This document shows positions 11,657-22,432 of a DNA stretch of 64,000 nucleotides, piece by piece. The notes below the pieces were generated by a model. The model saw only the letters and a program-made list of their open reading frames with translations. It searched no databases and was not told the origin of the DNA. Source of the stretch: Edaphochlamys debaryana (lineage: Eukaryota; Chlorophyta; Chlorophyceae; Chlamydomonadales). Location of the stretch: contig JAEHOE010000004.1 of the NCBI GenBank assembly GCA_016858145.1, positions 2,108,001-2,172,000 of the forward strand. Direction: 5' to 3'. Each line of letters begins with the position of its first letter. The first letter of the stretch is position 1. The position numbers and the translations under genes were made by a program.

Positions 11657-12762
11657 TACAATTTGCCATAGCTAGTGAGTTCATGGCACATTGGAGAACC
11701 CCTGGGAGCCCCAAGCCGCGCTCACGAGCAACACCATGGCCGGTGCTCAGCGGTCCAGTAGGCACAGCACCAAGCGCTTTAAGCAGTTCAGCGATCATTG
11801 TGTTTATAGGACAGAGTTGTAAAGCACGGGGGCAAGCTAGATGAACCGGCGTGTCGCCCATACCCTGCGACCTCGCGTTTACCCGCAGCTCCCCTTGGCC
11901 TCGCCTGAAATGTCGCTTCGCCCCCCGCCGTCCTCCCTCACCCTCGCCCTCCCACCTGTCACGACGGCTGTGTAGCGCTCCCGTCCAGCGATGGTCATCG
12001 ACTGCCCGCCCTTCGCACGGCCTCGCACCAGATGCAAGCGCCGCGCGAGTCACTGGCCAGCGCTGCACCTGCATGCGCGCAGTCGTGGTAGCTTCTAAAC
12101 ACAGTCGACCTTGCGCTGTAAGTCAACAATATTACTTTGTACCGTGCATCGCCCTGTGAGCGTGTGAGGTGCCGGAAACGTTTGCGCAAGGCTTTGACTC
12201 CTGCCCTGTTAGCACACAACGGGTGTACTTTCACCAGCCATAACCACTGCGGTCCGCGGCACGCGAGTCTGTCCATTCCGCAATCCTGTCGGGGCAAACG
12301 CCGCGACAGCGCACCGACCTCGACTGCAGAGGCGCCCTCGTCGGTGCGGTCCATTGCGGGTAACAGCCCAGCCGCGACGTCTGTAGTCACTGCGAAGAGG
12401 AGGACGAGGGGCAGCCCCTGAGGCCGCGCCTGCTGGCCCCGTGCGGTCGTCGTCCAGCTTGGAGACGCGGAGCACGGGTGAGGGGCGGCAAGCCCTTGCA
12501 ACAGCAACCGAGCTACAGCCAACCCCTCCGCTATCTGCAGCGGTCCCTGGTCCCCAGCCAACTGCGTGGGGACTGGGGACTGGGGGCTGGGGGGGGTTGG
12601 CCAAGGCCAGCAGGCACCAGCGCCCACCCGTACATGCGCCCGCAGGGCGGGGGGGCGCCCTAACACCGACAGGGCCACCCCGATCAGCGGCGCTGCCCCC
12701 CAGATTCGCTCCGTAAGGATCGTCTTCAAAGGCATAGCTGCTTGTGGGTCGCCTAGCTCGCT
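11657..12762. other. Divergent promoter region
   Basis: Separates start codons at 11656 (minus) and 12763 (plus), the only head-to-head pair in the window. It is locally AT-richer (for example 12100-12150) than flanking exons. No TATA box, tandem repeat or conserved coding segment could be named. Confidence 0.5.
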
Positions 12763-15700
12763 ATGGCCCTCGACGATGAGGACCCGCCGCCCGACCGGCG
12801 GTCATACCTGCTGACCCACATGGAGACAGACACCCCCGTCAGCGTCGCCACGCGGCGGCTCCGCGGCAGCCCCGCCCCCGCCTCCACCTCCACCGCCTGT
12901 CCCGCGCCCTCGGCCCCCGCTGCCGCGGGCTGCCCAGCTTCCGCCGCCTCCGCCGCCTGCGCCGCCTCCGCCGCCTCCGCCGCCTGCGCAGCCTCCGCCG
13001 CCTGCGCCGCCTCCGCCGCCTCCGCTGTGCCGGAGCTAGAGACGCTCGTGATGGAGCTCAGGGGCGATCTGAGGGTGCTCCACGGCGCTGACGGCAGCCG
13101 CCGCTACCTGAGCCTGGGGCGCAGGTTGGAGCTGTGGGGCAGCAACAGCAAGCAGGCGTTCCTGGGGGATGAGGAGGTCAGCAGCCTTGTCAGCGACGGG
13201 GAGACGCTGTACTACGCGCTGGGTTTCAGCGTCGCCGCGATCTCGGCTGACAACGTCGTACAGCAGCTGGCGGGCGAGCCGTACGATGACGGCGGTACAG
13301 ACGGGCCCGGCAGTACGGCGCGGCTCAACGCTGTACGGTGCATGTCATACGATCCCGTGGGGCGGGCGCTGTACCTCGTGGAGACAAGCAACCGCATCCG
13401 CAGGGTGGCCCTGCCGTCCACGTGCCGCGACAAGGCATCCGCCTCCGGCGCTGCTGCTCGGGCAGCTGAGGGCGCCACGTCAGCAGCCGACGGGCGGGAC
13501 GGCGTTGGGGCTGCGGAGGCGGAGGCGGAGGCGGAGGCCGTTGGGCGGCGTGAGGCGGTGGTCAGCACGCTGCCGCGGGTGGAGGTGGATTCCATCCAGG
13601 TGGGGCCCGCACGCGCCTCAGGGTCGAGGGCAACTTCCGTTAGTCGTGCAGCAGCCGTAATGTGATGTTATGTGTACAACTACGCGGTATCCGCATCGCA
13701 GGAGATGGCTTGCTACTTCAGGCCTGCGTCTCCTTCGACGGGACCCGCCTCCGCCGCATGCGCTGCACCGAGCGGCAGCAACGCGGCTGGCAGCGGACGT
13801 GGCGGTGGCGGGGACGGCGAGCGCGGCAGCCGGGAGAGCAGCGGCGTGGAGGGCTGGGAGTCGGGGCTCATCCTCGCTACCCATAGCGCGCTGTACCGCT
13901 GGCCCTTGGAGCTGGGAGGCAGTACATCCGCCCCATCGCCCTCCCACGTGACGCTCCTGGCGGGGGCCGAGGACGAGCACGGTTGGTTGGACGGTTGCGG
14001 GCCGGCGGCGCGCTTCTCGTACATCCAGGGCTTAGTCATCGACGGTTGCGGTGACGTCATCGTCCTGGATGCTGCGGCTGCGGACTCGCGACACGAGGGC
14101 ACGACGGCCGTACGGCGGGTTTCCGTGTCGGACGGCACGGTGACGACGCTTGTGGCGGGGCTGGGGAACGACCTCCACAACCCGGCCATCCTTCCCAACG
14201 GCTGCTTGGTGAGCTTTGGGTGCTGGGCCGCGAGGCCAATCGAGTCGGTGGCCCATTGGATGTAGCATCTGGTCCATGAGCGTGGCCAGGTTCAGCAGGG
14301 CAGAGGAAGATAGAAGGTTTCCTGCGGTTTGGAGGTGGAGCAAAGAGCATCAGGGCCAAGATCGTCTTCGCGTTGCCGAGACAGACAGCCCCTCATGCTT
14401 CATGCGCTTTGACACAGTTCCGGCTCTCCTTGCTTGCAGGCTGTCGCTGGGTTTGCGCCGGTCGGGCTCATGGTGGGTGCTGCCGTGCTGGCCCAGCGCG
14501 TCTGGCGACCTCGCTGTTGCGACGTGTCTGTTCTGTGGAATCCTTCGTTGGGGCAGGGCGCAGGCGGGGAACGTCGGTCCGTTTGACCCCACGGACTAAG
14601 CAGGCGCATGAGCCGCTGCTGCCTTGCCTTGGTCCCCCGCCCGCGCTTCCTCCAGCCTCTTGCCTTGCCTCACCCAATCGCACCAACTCCCGCTCACGCC
14701 GCCCTGCCCCTCTCCCCGCCCCCATCAAAGGTCCTAGACCTGGGCCTCAAGCCGCCGCTCCTTGGAAGCCCCTGGCACGGCGCTCACGCCGCCATTCCGC
14801 CGCGCACGCTCGGGTCTGACCTGGGGTCACTGCTAGACGGACAGCCGGACTGGACGGCTGACCTGAAGCTGCTAGTCGGAGACAGGGTTTTCGCGACGCA
14901 CCGCGCGATCCTGGTCGCGCGCTGCGATTACTTCAAGCAGCGGCTGGCGCCTGAGAGGTTCGCTGACGGAGGCTTGGCGGAGCTGAGCCTGCCGGACGCG
15001 GACCCAGAGGCGTTCGAGCTGCTGTTGCGGTTCGTGTACACGGGCAGCGCGGGCATCCCGCCGCCGCTGGCCCCGGCCGTGGCCGAGCTGGCGGACCGGC
15101 TGCTGCTGCCGGAGCTGTGCGCCGAGGCGCAGGCGGCGGTGCTGGGGGGCGTGACGCCGGAGGGCGTGGTGGAGCTCATGCTGTGGGCCGAGGCGCGGGG
15201 CGCCGCGCTGGCACCCCTGCTGGTGCAGCTCAAGGCCTGGTACCTCGACAACCACCAGCAGGTGCGTTGGGATCTAGGGTCTGCCGTCATAGAGTCTTAG
15301 GCACAGGATATGGCTAATACGGCTAACACGGCTACAGGTTGGTTGGGGTAGAAGGCTTTGGGTACCTCGACAACCACCACAGCAGGTTCGTAGGGGCCCC
15401 AGGCCTAGGGTTTGCGTGGCATCGACGAAAAGGGCTGTTCAGGACTGTTGGCGATACCTTGGGATTTGGGCGGGCACCGCTGTGAGCAGGTGCGTAGGAG
15501 CCGTCGGCCTTCCTTGCAGGCCCCCTTGTTGGGATGAAAGGCTTTGGGTACCTAGGCAACCACCAGCAGGGTGGCACACGTGCCGCTGCCGCACGCTCGA
15601 AAGAGTCCTGTGCCACAAGACCCGTCGTGAGATAGGTAGCAGGGAGCACCACCAGGCAGGCTGCGGCTGTGCCCAGAGTACGATGACACACATACCAGCG

Positions 15701-15896
15701 CCTTCCACCGCCCTCACCGCCGTCCACCGCCCTCCACCACCCGCCCTCCTCCCTCCCCTCAACCCCCCTCCCCCAGGTCCGCCGCCGCGCCCGTGAGTCG
15801 CTCAAGCTGCTGGCGCGCAGCCCCTGCCTCATGGTGGAGCTGCTGGAGGCCGTGGAGGACCGGGCCATGCGCAGGCCGCCGCCGCGCCTGGCCTAG
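12763..15896 (+). CDS. BTB/POZ protein with NHL-like propeller N-terminus
   Basis: Four exons, 12763-13599, 13702-14208, 14731-15261, 15777-15896, all phase 0, give 664 residues. After an Ala/Ser/Cys repeat (about residues 50-88) the N-terminal half has propeller-like segments: ARLNAVRCMSYDPVGRALYL with SNRIRRVALP, SGLILATHSALYRWPL, FSYIQGLVIDGCGDVIVLD, and VSDGTVTTLVAGLG. Exon 3 is a BTB domain: DWTADLKLLVGDRVFATHRA, ILVARCDYFKQRL, LPDADPEAFELLLRFVYTG, VAELADRLLLPELC, then BACK-like helices. Exon 4 ends ESLKLLARSPCLMVELLEA. This architecture belongs to an expanded algal family that probably supplies CUL3 ligase adaptors (family inference). The acceptor of exon 3 is AAAG|GTC. The start of exon 2 is uncertain because another frame reads ACVSFDGTRL just after 13720. 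A small exon could be missing between exons 2 and 3. Confidence 0.8.
12940..13027 (+). repeat. Coding (GCCTCCGCC)-type triplet repeat
   Basis: A GCC/TCC/TGC triplet array in exon 1 of the BTB gene, encoding alternations of AAS and AAC. It is in frame and so tolerated as a spacer between the N-terminus and the first propeller segment. Confidence 0.85.
15232..15574 (+). repeat. Exon-end plus 5' splice site duplicated twice in the following intron
   Basis: The end of BTB exon 3 with its donor (15232-15272, containing TACCTCGACAACCACCAGCA followed by GGTGCGT) recurs at 15351-15397 (GGTACCTCGACAACCACCAC, then AGCAGGTTCGT). It recurs again at 15536-15574 (GGGTACCTAGGCAACCACCA, then GCAGGGTGG). A partial donor-side fragment (GAGCAGGTGCGTAGGAG) lies near 15484. 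Copies 2 and 3 share the leader AAGGCTTTGGGTACCT. All lie inside intron 15262-15776. Confidence 0.85.
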
Positions 15897-17141
15897 GCGG
15901 CAGGGGCAGCAGCAGCAGCCGCCTGGCCTAGGAGGGGTGGCGCCTGGCCTATGCGTCCTCATCCTCAGCAGTAGCCGCGCCTGCACCAGGCGCAGGAGCA
16001 GGCCGACCCACATCGCTCTGCGGGCGCTGTTAGTCCGCTTCCGAGGCCCGTTGCCTCCATCAGCGCCAGCACCGCCACCCGCGTGTGGAGCTGGCGCGCG
16101 GCGCATGGCCGCATGGGCGGTGCGGTCGCCCGGGGTGCCGCGGGCGGAGGGCCCAAAGCCCACACCCCGCCTCGCCGGGCCTCCGCCGCGTGCGTGGGGA
16201 TGGTGGCGCGGCTGGGCGCGCTGCTAGACCTCACTTCGGCGCCTTGCCGCGCGTGGGCCAACAGCAAACCAGCGTGGCCGCAAAGGCCTCCGTCGGGCGC
16301 CACGCGTCCAAACCGCAGCGTTTGCAGCAGCGGGGCGGTGGGAGCTGAGGAGCGGGCTGTAGGGGCGATCGCCTTGGCCTGGCGGCTGGGGGCGCTGCGA
16401 AAGCTGCCAGCTGCAGCTTTGTGCGCGCGCTGCAGGGCCGTGTTGGGCTGCTGCCGGGAACGCCGGACGGCGCACCGGCGGCACTCCCGGGGCACGAGGT
16501 GGTGAAGGACTCGCGTTGTGTGGGGCTTCAAGCTTGTTGTATGTGGGAACCGGTAGAAGGAAGGCGGGCGGTTGGGCACGCAAGCGTTTGGGTGGAGGTT
16601 GACAAGGAAAGGAGGGACCGGCTGGGGTTGGGGTGGGGTAGTAGCCCTCTCTTGCAGAGCGGGCGTGAGGGCGGCGGATGTATGATAGGAGCGGGGAGCG
16701 CCGGGAGCGTACTGAGCTGTCATGCTGGAGTGTGGACCCGGGTACCCTGAAGAGAGACCAGTCTGTCGGGCAAGGTAGCGTGTCAGCCTTGGGGCCTGCC
16801 GCCATCTCTGGTAACGTATCAGAAGATAATGCAGAAACATTGGCGTTCGTATGACTGGGCGGCGCTTGCAGCGCGTACGCAGATTCAACTCCTGGTTCGT
16901 AAAGGTGGAAGGTGTGTTGGCAGTGTGGCGGTCCGGCAGACTGTAAACATATAAGCCCTTTACACGACATATATACCGTAATTGTGCACAAGCGAGAAAC
17001 AGCCTGCACCATCCTCGCGGTTACTTGCGGCGGACCTGTGTGACGTCGCAAGATGTGCTTCCCAGCTTGTCAGCAACTACGCCTAGACATAGCGCGCTAT
17101 TAAAGCCTGTGGCACAGCACTTTCTGTGAGGCGACACCGCG
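15897..17141. other. Intergenic: BTB 3' flank and sulfatase-2 promoter
   Basis: A TGTAA pentamer at 16942-16946 could end the BTB transcript. A TATATA run lies near 16970, about 170 bp before the sulfatase start, and TATTAAA lies at 17098. A minus-strand Ala-rich frame at 16888-15965 has no homologous motif and is treated as non-coding. No repeat recognised. Confidence 0.45.
16942..16946 (+). promoter_or_regulatory. Candidate polyadenylation signal (TGTAA)
   Basis: TGTAA is the usual polyadenylation pentamer of volvocine algae (established). This copy is about 1 kb after the BTB stop codon and 0.2 kb before the next gene, so it may serve the BTB gene. Chance occurrence is quite possible. Confidence 0.35.
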
Positions 17142-17978
17142 ATGCACTCCAGCATGGCCAGACAGCGTGCAGCAGCGACTATGCCATATCGCCAATTCGA
17201 ACATATAGCGCTGCTTCTGTCCATCCTCGCCTGCGCGACTCGGACAGCGCTGACTCAGGGGCCACCAAAAACCATGCAGAGCCCCCGGTTCCCCACGCCA
17301 TCCCCGAGCCCCCCGCCCGCGCCATCCCCGACTTCCCCGAGCGGGAAACCACCCAACTTCGTCATTCTCATCACAGACGACCAGGACGACATCCTCAACT
17401 CGACCCACCCACACTTCATGCCGGAGCTGGACGTTAACATGCGACAGAAGGGCACACAGCTGTCTAACTTCCTCGTGTCGACTGGTGGGGCTGATGTGGA
17501 CGGCGGTCTCAGCGGGGCAGGGGCTCGCACCCAACGGCACTACGGCAGGCCCCTGGCGCACCTTCGCCGTCAGACCACGTCACATCCCAGAGTGCTACTA
17601 TGCACTATGTATGCCGTGCACCTGCGTCGCGCCTGTGCCCCTCCGCTTCTCAGCAGCGCCAACATACCGGTAATAGCCTCTCCGCCCTGACTCCGACGTC
17701 CCAACCTTCTTCCATGAGCTCACCGGTGGACCCCCTCGTTGCTGCGCCCTCCCTCCAGGCCTGTGCTGCCCCGCGCGGACTTCCCTGATGACAGGCAAAC
17801 TGGTCCACTGCCACAACGGTGAGCGCTGCAGCGGGCTTGATTTCAGATCCAGATTGGATCTGGCCTGGTGGGCACGTGCCGTCGGCGGTGAATCTATCCT
17901 TGGGCCGAATGACTCGAGGAGCGTGCAAGAGAGGCGCTAGGTGCGGTAGTTAAAGAAGTTGGGATGATGTGCCCAACC

Positions 17979-18017
<39 letters not shown>

Positions 18018-18027
18018 ACACTCAACA

Positions 18028-18073
<46 letters not shown>

Positions 18074-21000
18074 ACACTCAACCCTCAACACCACCGCCCG
18101 CAACCCCAACCCCAGTCTGCCCCTGCAATCTTGCTGTTTGCAGTCACCGCCAACCACAACACGGATTCGAAGGACCGTGAGTAGTCAGGTGCCGGCTGTG
18201 CGGTGGGACCAGCGCGCTGGGGGGAGCGTGGTGCCCCTCCCGTTACGTACAGTGGACGACGCCCCTCGCGCCACAAGGAGGAAAGCTGGATAGATAGGAG
18301 AGCACGAAGCGCCTTGGAGCCAGAACGGCCTTGGGGCTGGGCAGCGTGCGGGGAACATGCCCGGGGGCATGCGCAAGGGCTCACCCGGCAGTGCCCCACG
18401 GGCCCTTGGTTGCTCCGGTGCTGCCCCTTTGTGTGCGGCGTGGAGCATCACGCGCGCTGCGCTGGGTTCCCCCCCAGGCGTTAGTTGCACACAGCAGCTC
18501 ACGCTAACGTTGCGCGCGGGCTGCCTACCTGCCTCCCGACGCGCAGGGACCATTGGCGGGTTCCAGAAGTTCTATGAGGAAGGCCTGGACCAGGCGTGAG
18601 CAGGGGGCCATGCGGGGCAACGCTTGCCCCGTTTATGAGGCTGGCCAGGCTATTGGGGGGTTAGCTTGACTCGGGTACGACAAGGGAGATGCCATGACAT
18701 TCGCACCAGCCGGCCTTGCGCTCCCCTGCTCCTCCCGGCGCCCCATACCTCCCTCCCCTCTCATCCCCTCGCTATTCAACCGCGTACCACCCCCCAACAC
18801 GGGCCCCCCAACACCCCCATGTCGGCTCTCCGACTGCAGGTGGCTTCCCACGCTCCTGCAGGCCGCAGGCTACGACACCTACTGGGTGGGCAAGTTTCTA
18901 AACGGCTACAAAGAGGACCTCGACTTCCTAAGCGCCGAGGAGAAACAGAACGGCTACATGCCGCGGGGCGTCAAGCACTTTGACATCATCTCGGCGCGCC
19001 TGTTTGCCTTGTACAACAACTGCTGGAGGTGCGTGGCGTGGTGCCGTACGTACGGCGGGCGCAACCGAGAGGTCCCGGCTGGGCGGCAGGGTTGATGGGC
19101 GGACTGCCTGGACAGCACGTGACCTCCGGTGCCGGACGTGGGCCCGTCCGATCGAAGGCTAGAAGGCTAGTGTTTGGCGCGGGGAGGGGCATGGCAACGG
19201 TGCATGGGACAAGGGCGGCTGCCCGAAGGCAGGAAAAGGGCTGAGCCCCGTGGTCCCCCCCCGGGGGTCCAATGTTCGAGTCCTCAACGCTCTCCCCCAC
19301 CAGCCCGCAAGCAGGCTCGCACCCGGCCATTAATCCGTTGGCTTGTGGCATAGCGGGCAAGGCGTGAATCGCATGTTTATGTGTGACGCACACACCGCCT
19401 CAGCCCCACCCTCCCCGCGCAGCCTCAACGGCAAAGCCGGGCAGTGCTTCAAGGGACAGTACCAAACGGACATCATACGGAACAAGACGCTGGATTTGAT
19501 CAGGTGGACGTTTTGAAGAAGTTTTGTGGGATGAGGGCTAGCTGTACAAGCGCCTCTGACTCGGCTGTACCGGCACGCCTCATCCCCTCCAGACTCCCCA
19601 GCCATGCGTGCCAACGCCCCGCCTCCCTTGTCCGCCCCTCTTCCCCGCCCCACCACGCAGCTCGCAGCTCACACCCGATAAACCCTTCTTCCTATACATC
19701 GCCCCCACTGCACCCCACATGGATCGTGAGCGGGCGGCGCGGGCCGCAGAGAGGGGTTTATACGTTTATTTGAGGAGGTCCATCCAGCACCAGGGGGGGC
19801 GGCGTCAACACGTAGCCACCATCAGGCGTGCTTTCCAGCTCACACGGGCCTGCTGGTCCCCGTGCGTGGTCCATCCGCCCGTCCCTTCCTTTCTGCCTAA
19901 ACAGGGAGCTCGGATGGCCCCTTTCCCGCGGCTGTACGGCACAGGCACCTGTACGACGGCGAGAACGTAAGCTTTTGCGGCTTGGGGTCAGAAGGATGGC
20001 CAAGTTGCTGGGGGATGGTCAATGCGGGGCCACATCCTGGTCTCTGCCTCTCCGCCAGCCTCCCGCTCAACCACCTCCCCCCCATCCTCCCCCTCAACCA
20101 CCTCTTACGCGCAGATACAGGCCCCGCGGGGACCCAACTTTGGGCTGCTCAAGCCCGACATGCCCAAGGGGGCGGTGCGTGACGACACCAACTACGCAGC
20201 GGAGATGGATGCTGACTTCCTGGGCCGCGTTCGCATGCTCAAGTCGGTGGACGAGATGTTGGGGGACATTGGTGAGGCTGCCTTGGGTGGGCGACGGGCG
20301 TATAACGGTACCGTGCCCGGTGCATACTGGTGTGCTAGGCGTCGAAGGGGCGTGAATGCAATGAGGGCGTTCCCTCATCCAGGTGACTGCACATGTTGGC
20401 TCCTTCCCGCCCCTTTGATCCGCTTCTGTCGATGCACGCAGTTGAGGCTCTCCGCGCCAATAACCTGCTGGACGAGACGTACATCATCTACACATCGGAC
20501 AATGGATACCACCTGGGCGCCTTCCGGCTGAGGCCAGGTGAGTCATGACCCGACGAGTCCGATGATCGGGCGGCCGGGGATTCCATGCGAGCGCCTGGGC
20601 AGCCATGCAAACGGATTGGCTAAGGAGGTCAGGCAGATCAGACAGGCGGGAAAGGCAAAGAGGAAGGGCACTGCAGGTGCAAAGGCATGCTGAGTCGGTG
20701 GGCCCCCGTGGCGGCCCCCATCATTGCCCGCTTTCCCCGACCCCCGATCCCCAGGCAAGAACTGTCCCATCGAAGAGGACGTTCGTGTACCGCTCTTCAT
20801 CCGCGGCCTGGGCGTACCGCAGAGTGCCGTACTGCCGTACCAAGGCAACATGATCGACATCGCGCCCACCCTCCTGACGCTCGCGGGTGCGCAAAGCTTA
20901 CCAGCGAAGCTGGGGCTCACGTGGGATCCGTACATCATGCGGGACCGTTTGCGGGACTGCCGTACCGTACGTAGGTGGTTGGAGCGGAATGCAACCTAAG

Positions 21001-22432
21001 AAATGCCTGGGGTCTGCGACCCACCTGTGCTGCCAGTCGCCGACCGCTCCCCCCCTCCCTTGCTCGTGGACCCCTCCAGGCCTGCCGGTGCCTGACAGCA
21101 TGAGTGGCCTCCCCCTGCCCGTCACGCCCACACTGGTCCAGATCTATGACGGCCTGCTGCGAGGCGCCAGCCCGCAGCCGCAGCCCTACCCCAGCGGATC
21201 CGCCGAATGGCTGCGAAGAGACACGTGAGCAAGGGGGTTAGGTGCACGGTGACCATGCTGCCGGGGGCGTCTCACCCTCTCTCTCAGCCGCTGCTGTGTG
21301 ACCTGTGCCCCGTGCCCCCACCTTGCCATGGCCTTCTCAAACTCGCAGCAACATTCTCGAGGCCTGGAACGGGGAGGAGGACGAAGACGAGTTTGACCTC
21401 ACCCTCCACTTCAAGGGCTTGCGCCTGTGCACGGACACGCGCCTGCTTCCGCCCCTGACCTCGGGAGACCTGGGCTCACAGCCCGACTGGGCGGCGCGTT
21501 TCGTACAGGCCCCCGGGATGTACTGCTACAAGTACATGGTGTGGTGCGGGCCCGGCGCGCTGCGGGAGCTGTACGACCTCGCATCAGATCCGTACGAGAC
21601 CCTGAACAGGTGGGCGAGCTGGGTTTCAGCAAGGGCTGGGGGAGCGGCCGCCCACGAGTAGACTCAGAAGCTGGAGGCGTGCACAATTCGTAGTGAAGCC
21701 CTGACGCAAGAGCACAGGCTTGGTGCTTGGCAGGTTTGAGTCGATACCCCAGCCCCTGCCCCCTCAAGCGCGCCGGAGCCCCCCGCTCCCCAGGCTTTCC
21801 GAGGTTCCCCAGCGCCTCCTGGACCGCCTCGACGGCGTGCTGTCGGCGCTGGTGCACTGCAGCGGCGCCGCCTGCCGCAGCCCCTACGCCCTGCTGCACC
21901 CGGAGGGGGGCGTGCTCAACTTCTCAATGGTAGGGGGGAGGGAAAATGAGGGGTTGGGGAGGGGCTGGGGAGGTCTGCATGTAGGGCGGAGAGGGGACGG
22001 AAGGGAATGCGGGCAAGGGCACGGGACAGGGGCGCGGGGTAGGGAGGATCAGCAAGAGGGGTATGAAGGACGCGGATGGGTGGTCCCGGCTTGATGCTCA
22101 ACCCCGGAATCCGGTTCCGCTCCCGTTCCGTACAGACACTGGATCCAGCCTACGACGCCCTGTACCGCTCCCTGCCCAAGCTGCGCCTGCTCGAGTGCAT
22201 GGGGATCTACCGCATTAGTAACGAGCTTACGTGGACGCTGTACCAGTCGGCAGCGTCTGCGGAGTTCTCGCCCTGGCCTCCCATGGCCTTCCTCCCGGAT
22301 GCGCCCGGGCGACCGCCGCCGGCGCCTCGGGCCCCCCGGTCGGTGACCCCGAGGCCGCCGCCGACCCCGAGGCCGCCGCCGAGGCGCGAACGTGGGCGAG
22401 GGCAGAAGAAGCGTCCCTCACCTGCGCCCTGA
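17142..22432 (+). CDS. Secreted sulfatase, complete
   Basis: Fifteen exons: 17142-17484, 17759-17818, 18144-18176, 18547-18595, 18840-19028, 19423-19503, 19661-19725, 19905-19966, 20115-20271, 20442-20537, 20755-20886, 21080-21224, 21349-21609, 21794-21929, 22136-22432. Every phase closes, giving 701 residues. A signal peptide (HIALLLSILACATRTALT) is followed by a short Ser/Pro linker. Catalytic blocks in order: PNFVILITDDQDDILNSTHP; LCCPARTSLMTGKLVHCHN (formylglycine Cys); WVGKFLNGY; GQYQTDIIRNKTLDLI; KPFFLYIAPTAPHMD; RHLYDGEN; YIIYTSDNGYHLG; DVRVPLFIRG; IDIAPTLLTLAG; LYDLASDPYETLN. The tail is basic and Pro-rich (PRPPPTPRPPPRRERG). The order matches secreted algal arylsulfatases, which release sulfate from esters in the periplasm or wall. 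The paralogue at 3387 adds a long proline-rich domain that this one lacks. Confidence 0.93.
17974..18090 (+). repeat. Telomere-like heptamer minisatellite (CAACCCT)n in an intron
   Basis: About 16-17 tandem heptamers fill part of intron 17819-18143 of the sulfatase gene. Most are CAACCCT, with three or four CAACACT variants. The other strand reads AGGGTTG. It resembles, but is not, plant-type TTTAGGG or Chlamydomonas-type TTTTAGGG telomere repeat. Confidence 0.95.
19217..19281 (+). repeat. Intronic structured repeat, copy 2
   Basis: Sits in sulfatase intron 19029-19422. It starts GGCTGCCCGAAGGCAGGA and ends with AATGTTCGAGT, matching copy 1 (816-881, minus) along its length. The end resembles a pol III B box (GTTCGAGTCC), which raises the possibility of a tRNA-derived SINE fragment. 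No complete tRNA fold was found. Confidence 0.75.

Noticed and set aside
15965..16888. 307-codon minus-strand Ala-rich frame between the BTB and sulfatase genes
   Set aside because: Some segments look protein-like, but there is no recognisable motif, good start context or supporting exon chain. It could be revisited with transcript data.
17974..18090. True telomere end
   Set aside because: The array is inside a gene with coding exons on both sides, is only about 117 bp, and its unit is not a known algal telomere repeat.
19217..19281. tRNA gene
   Set aside because: Only a B-box-like end is present. No A box, acceptor stem or anticodon loop could be paired.
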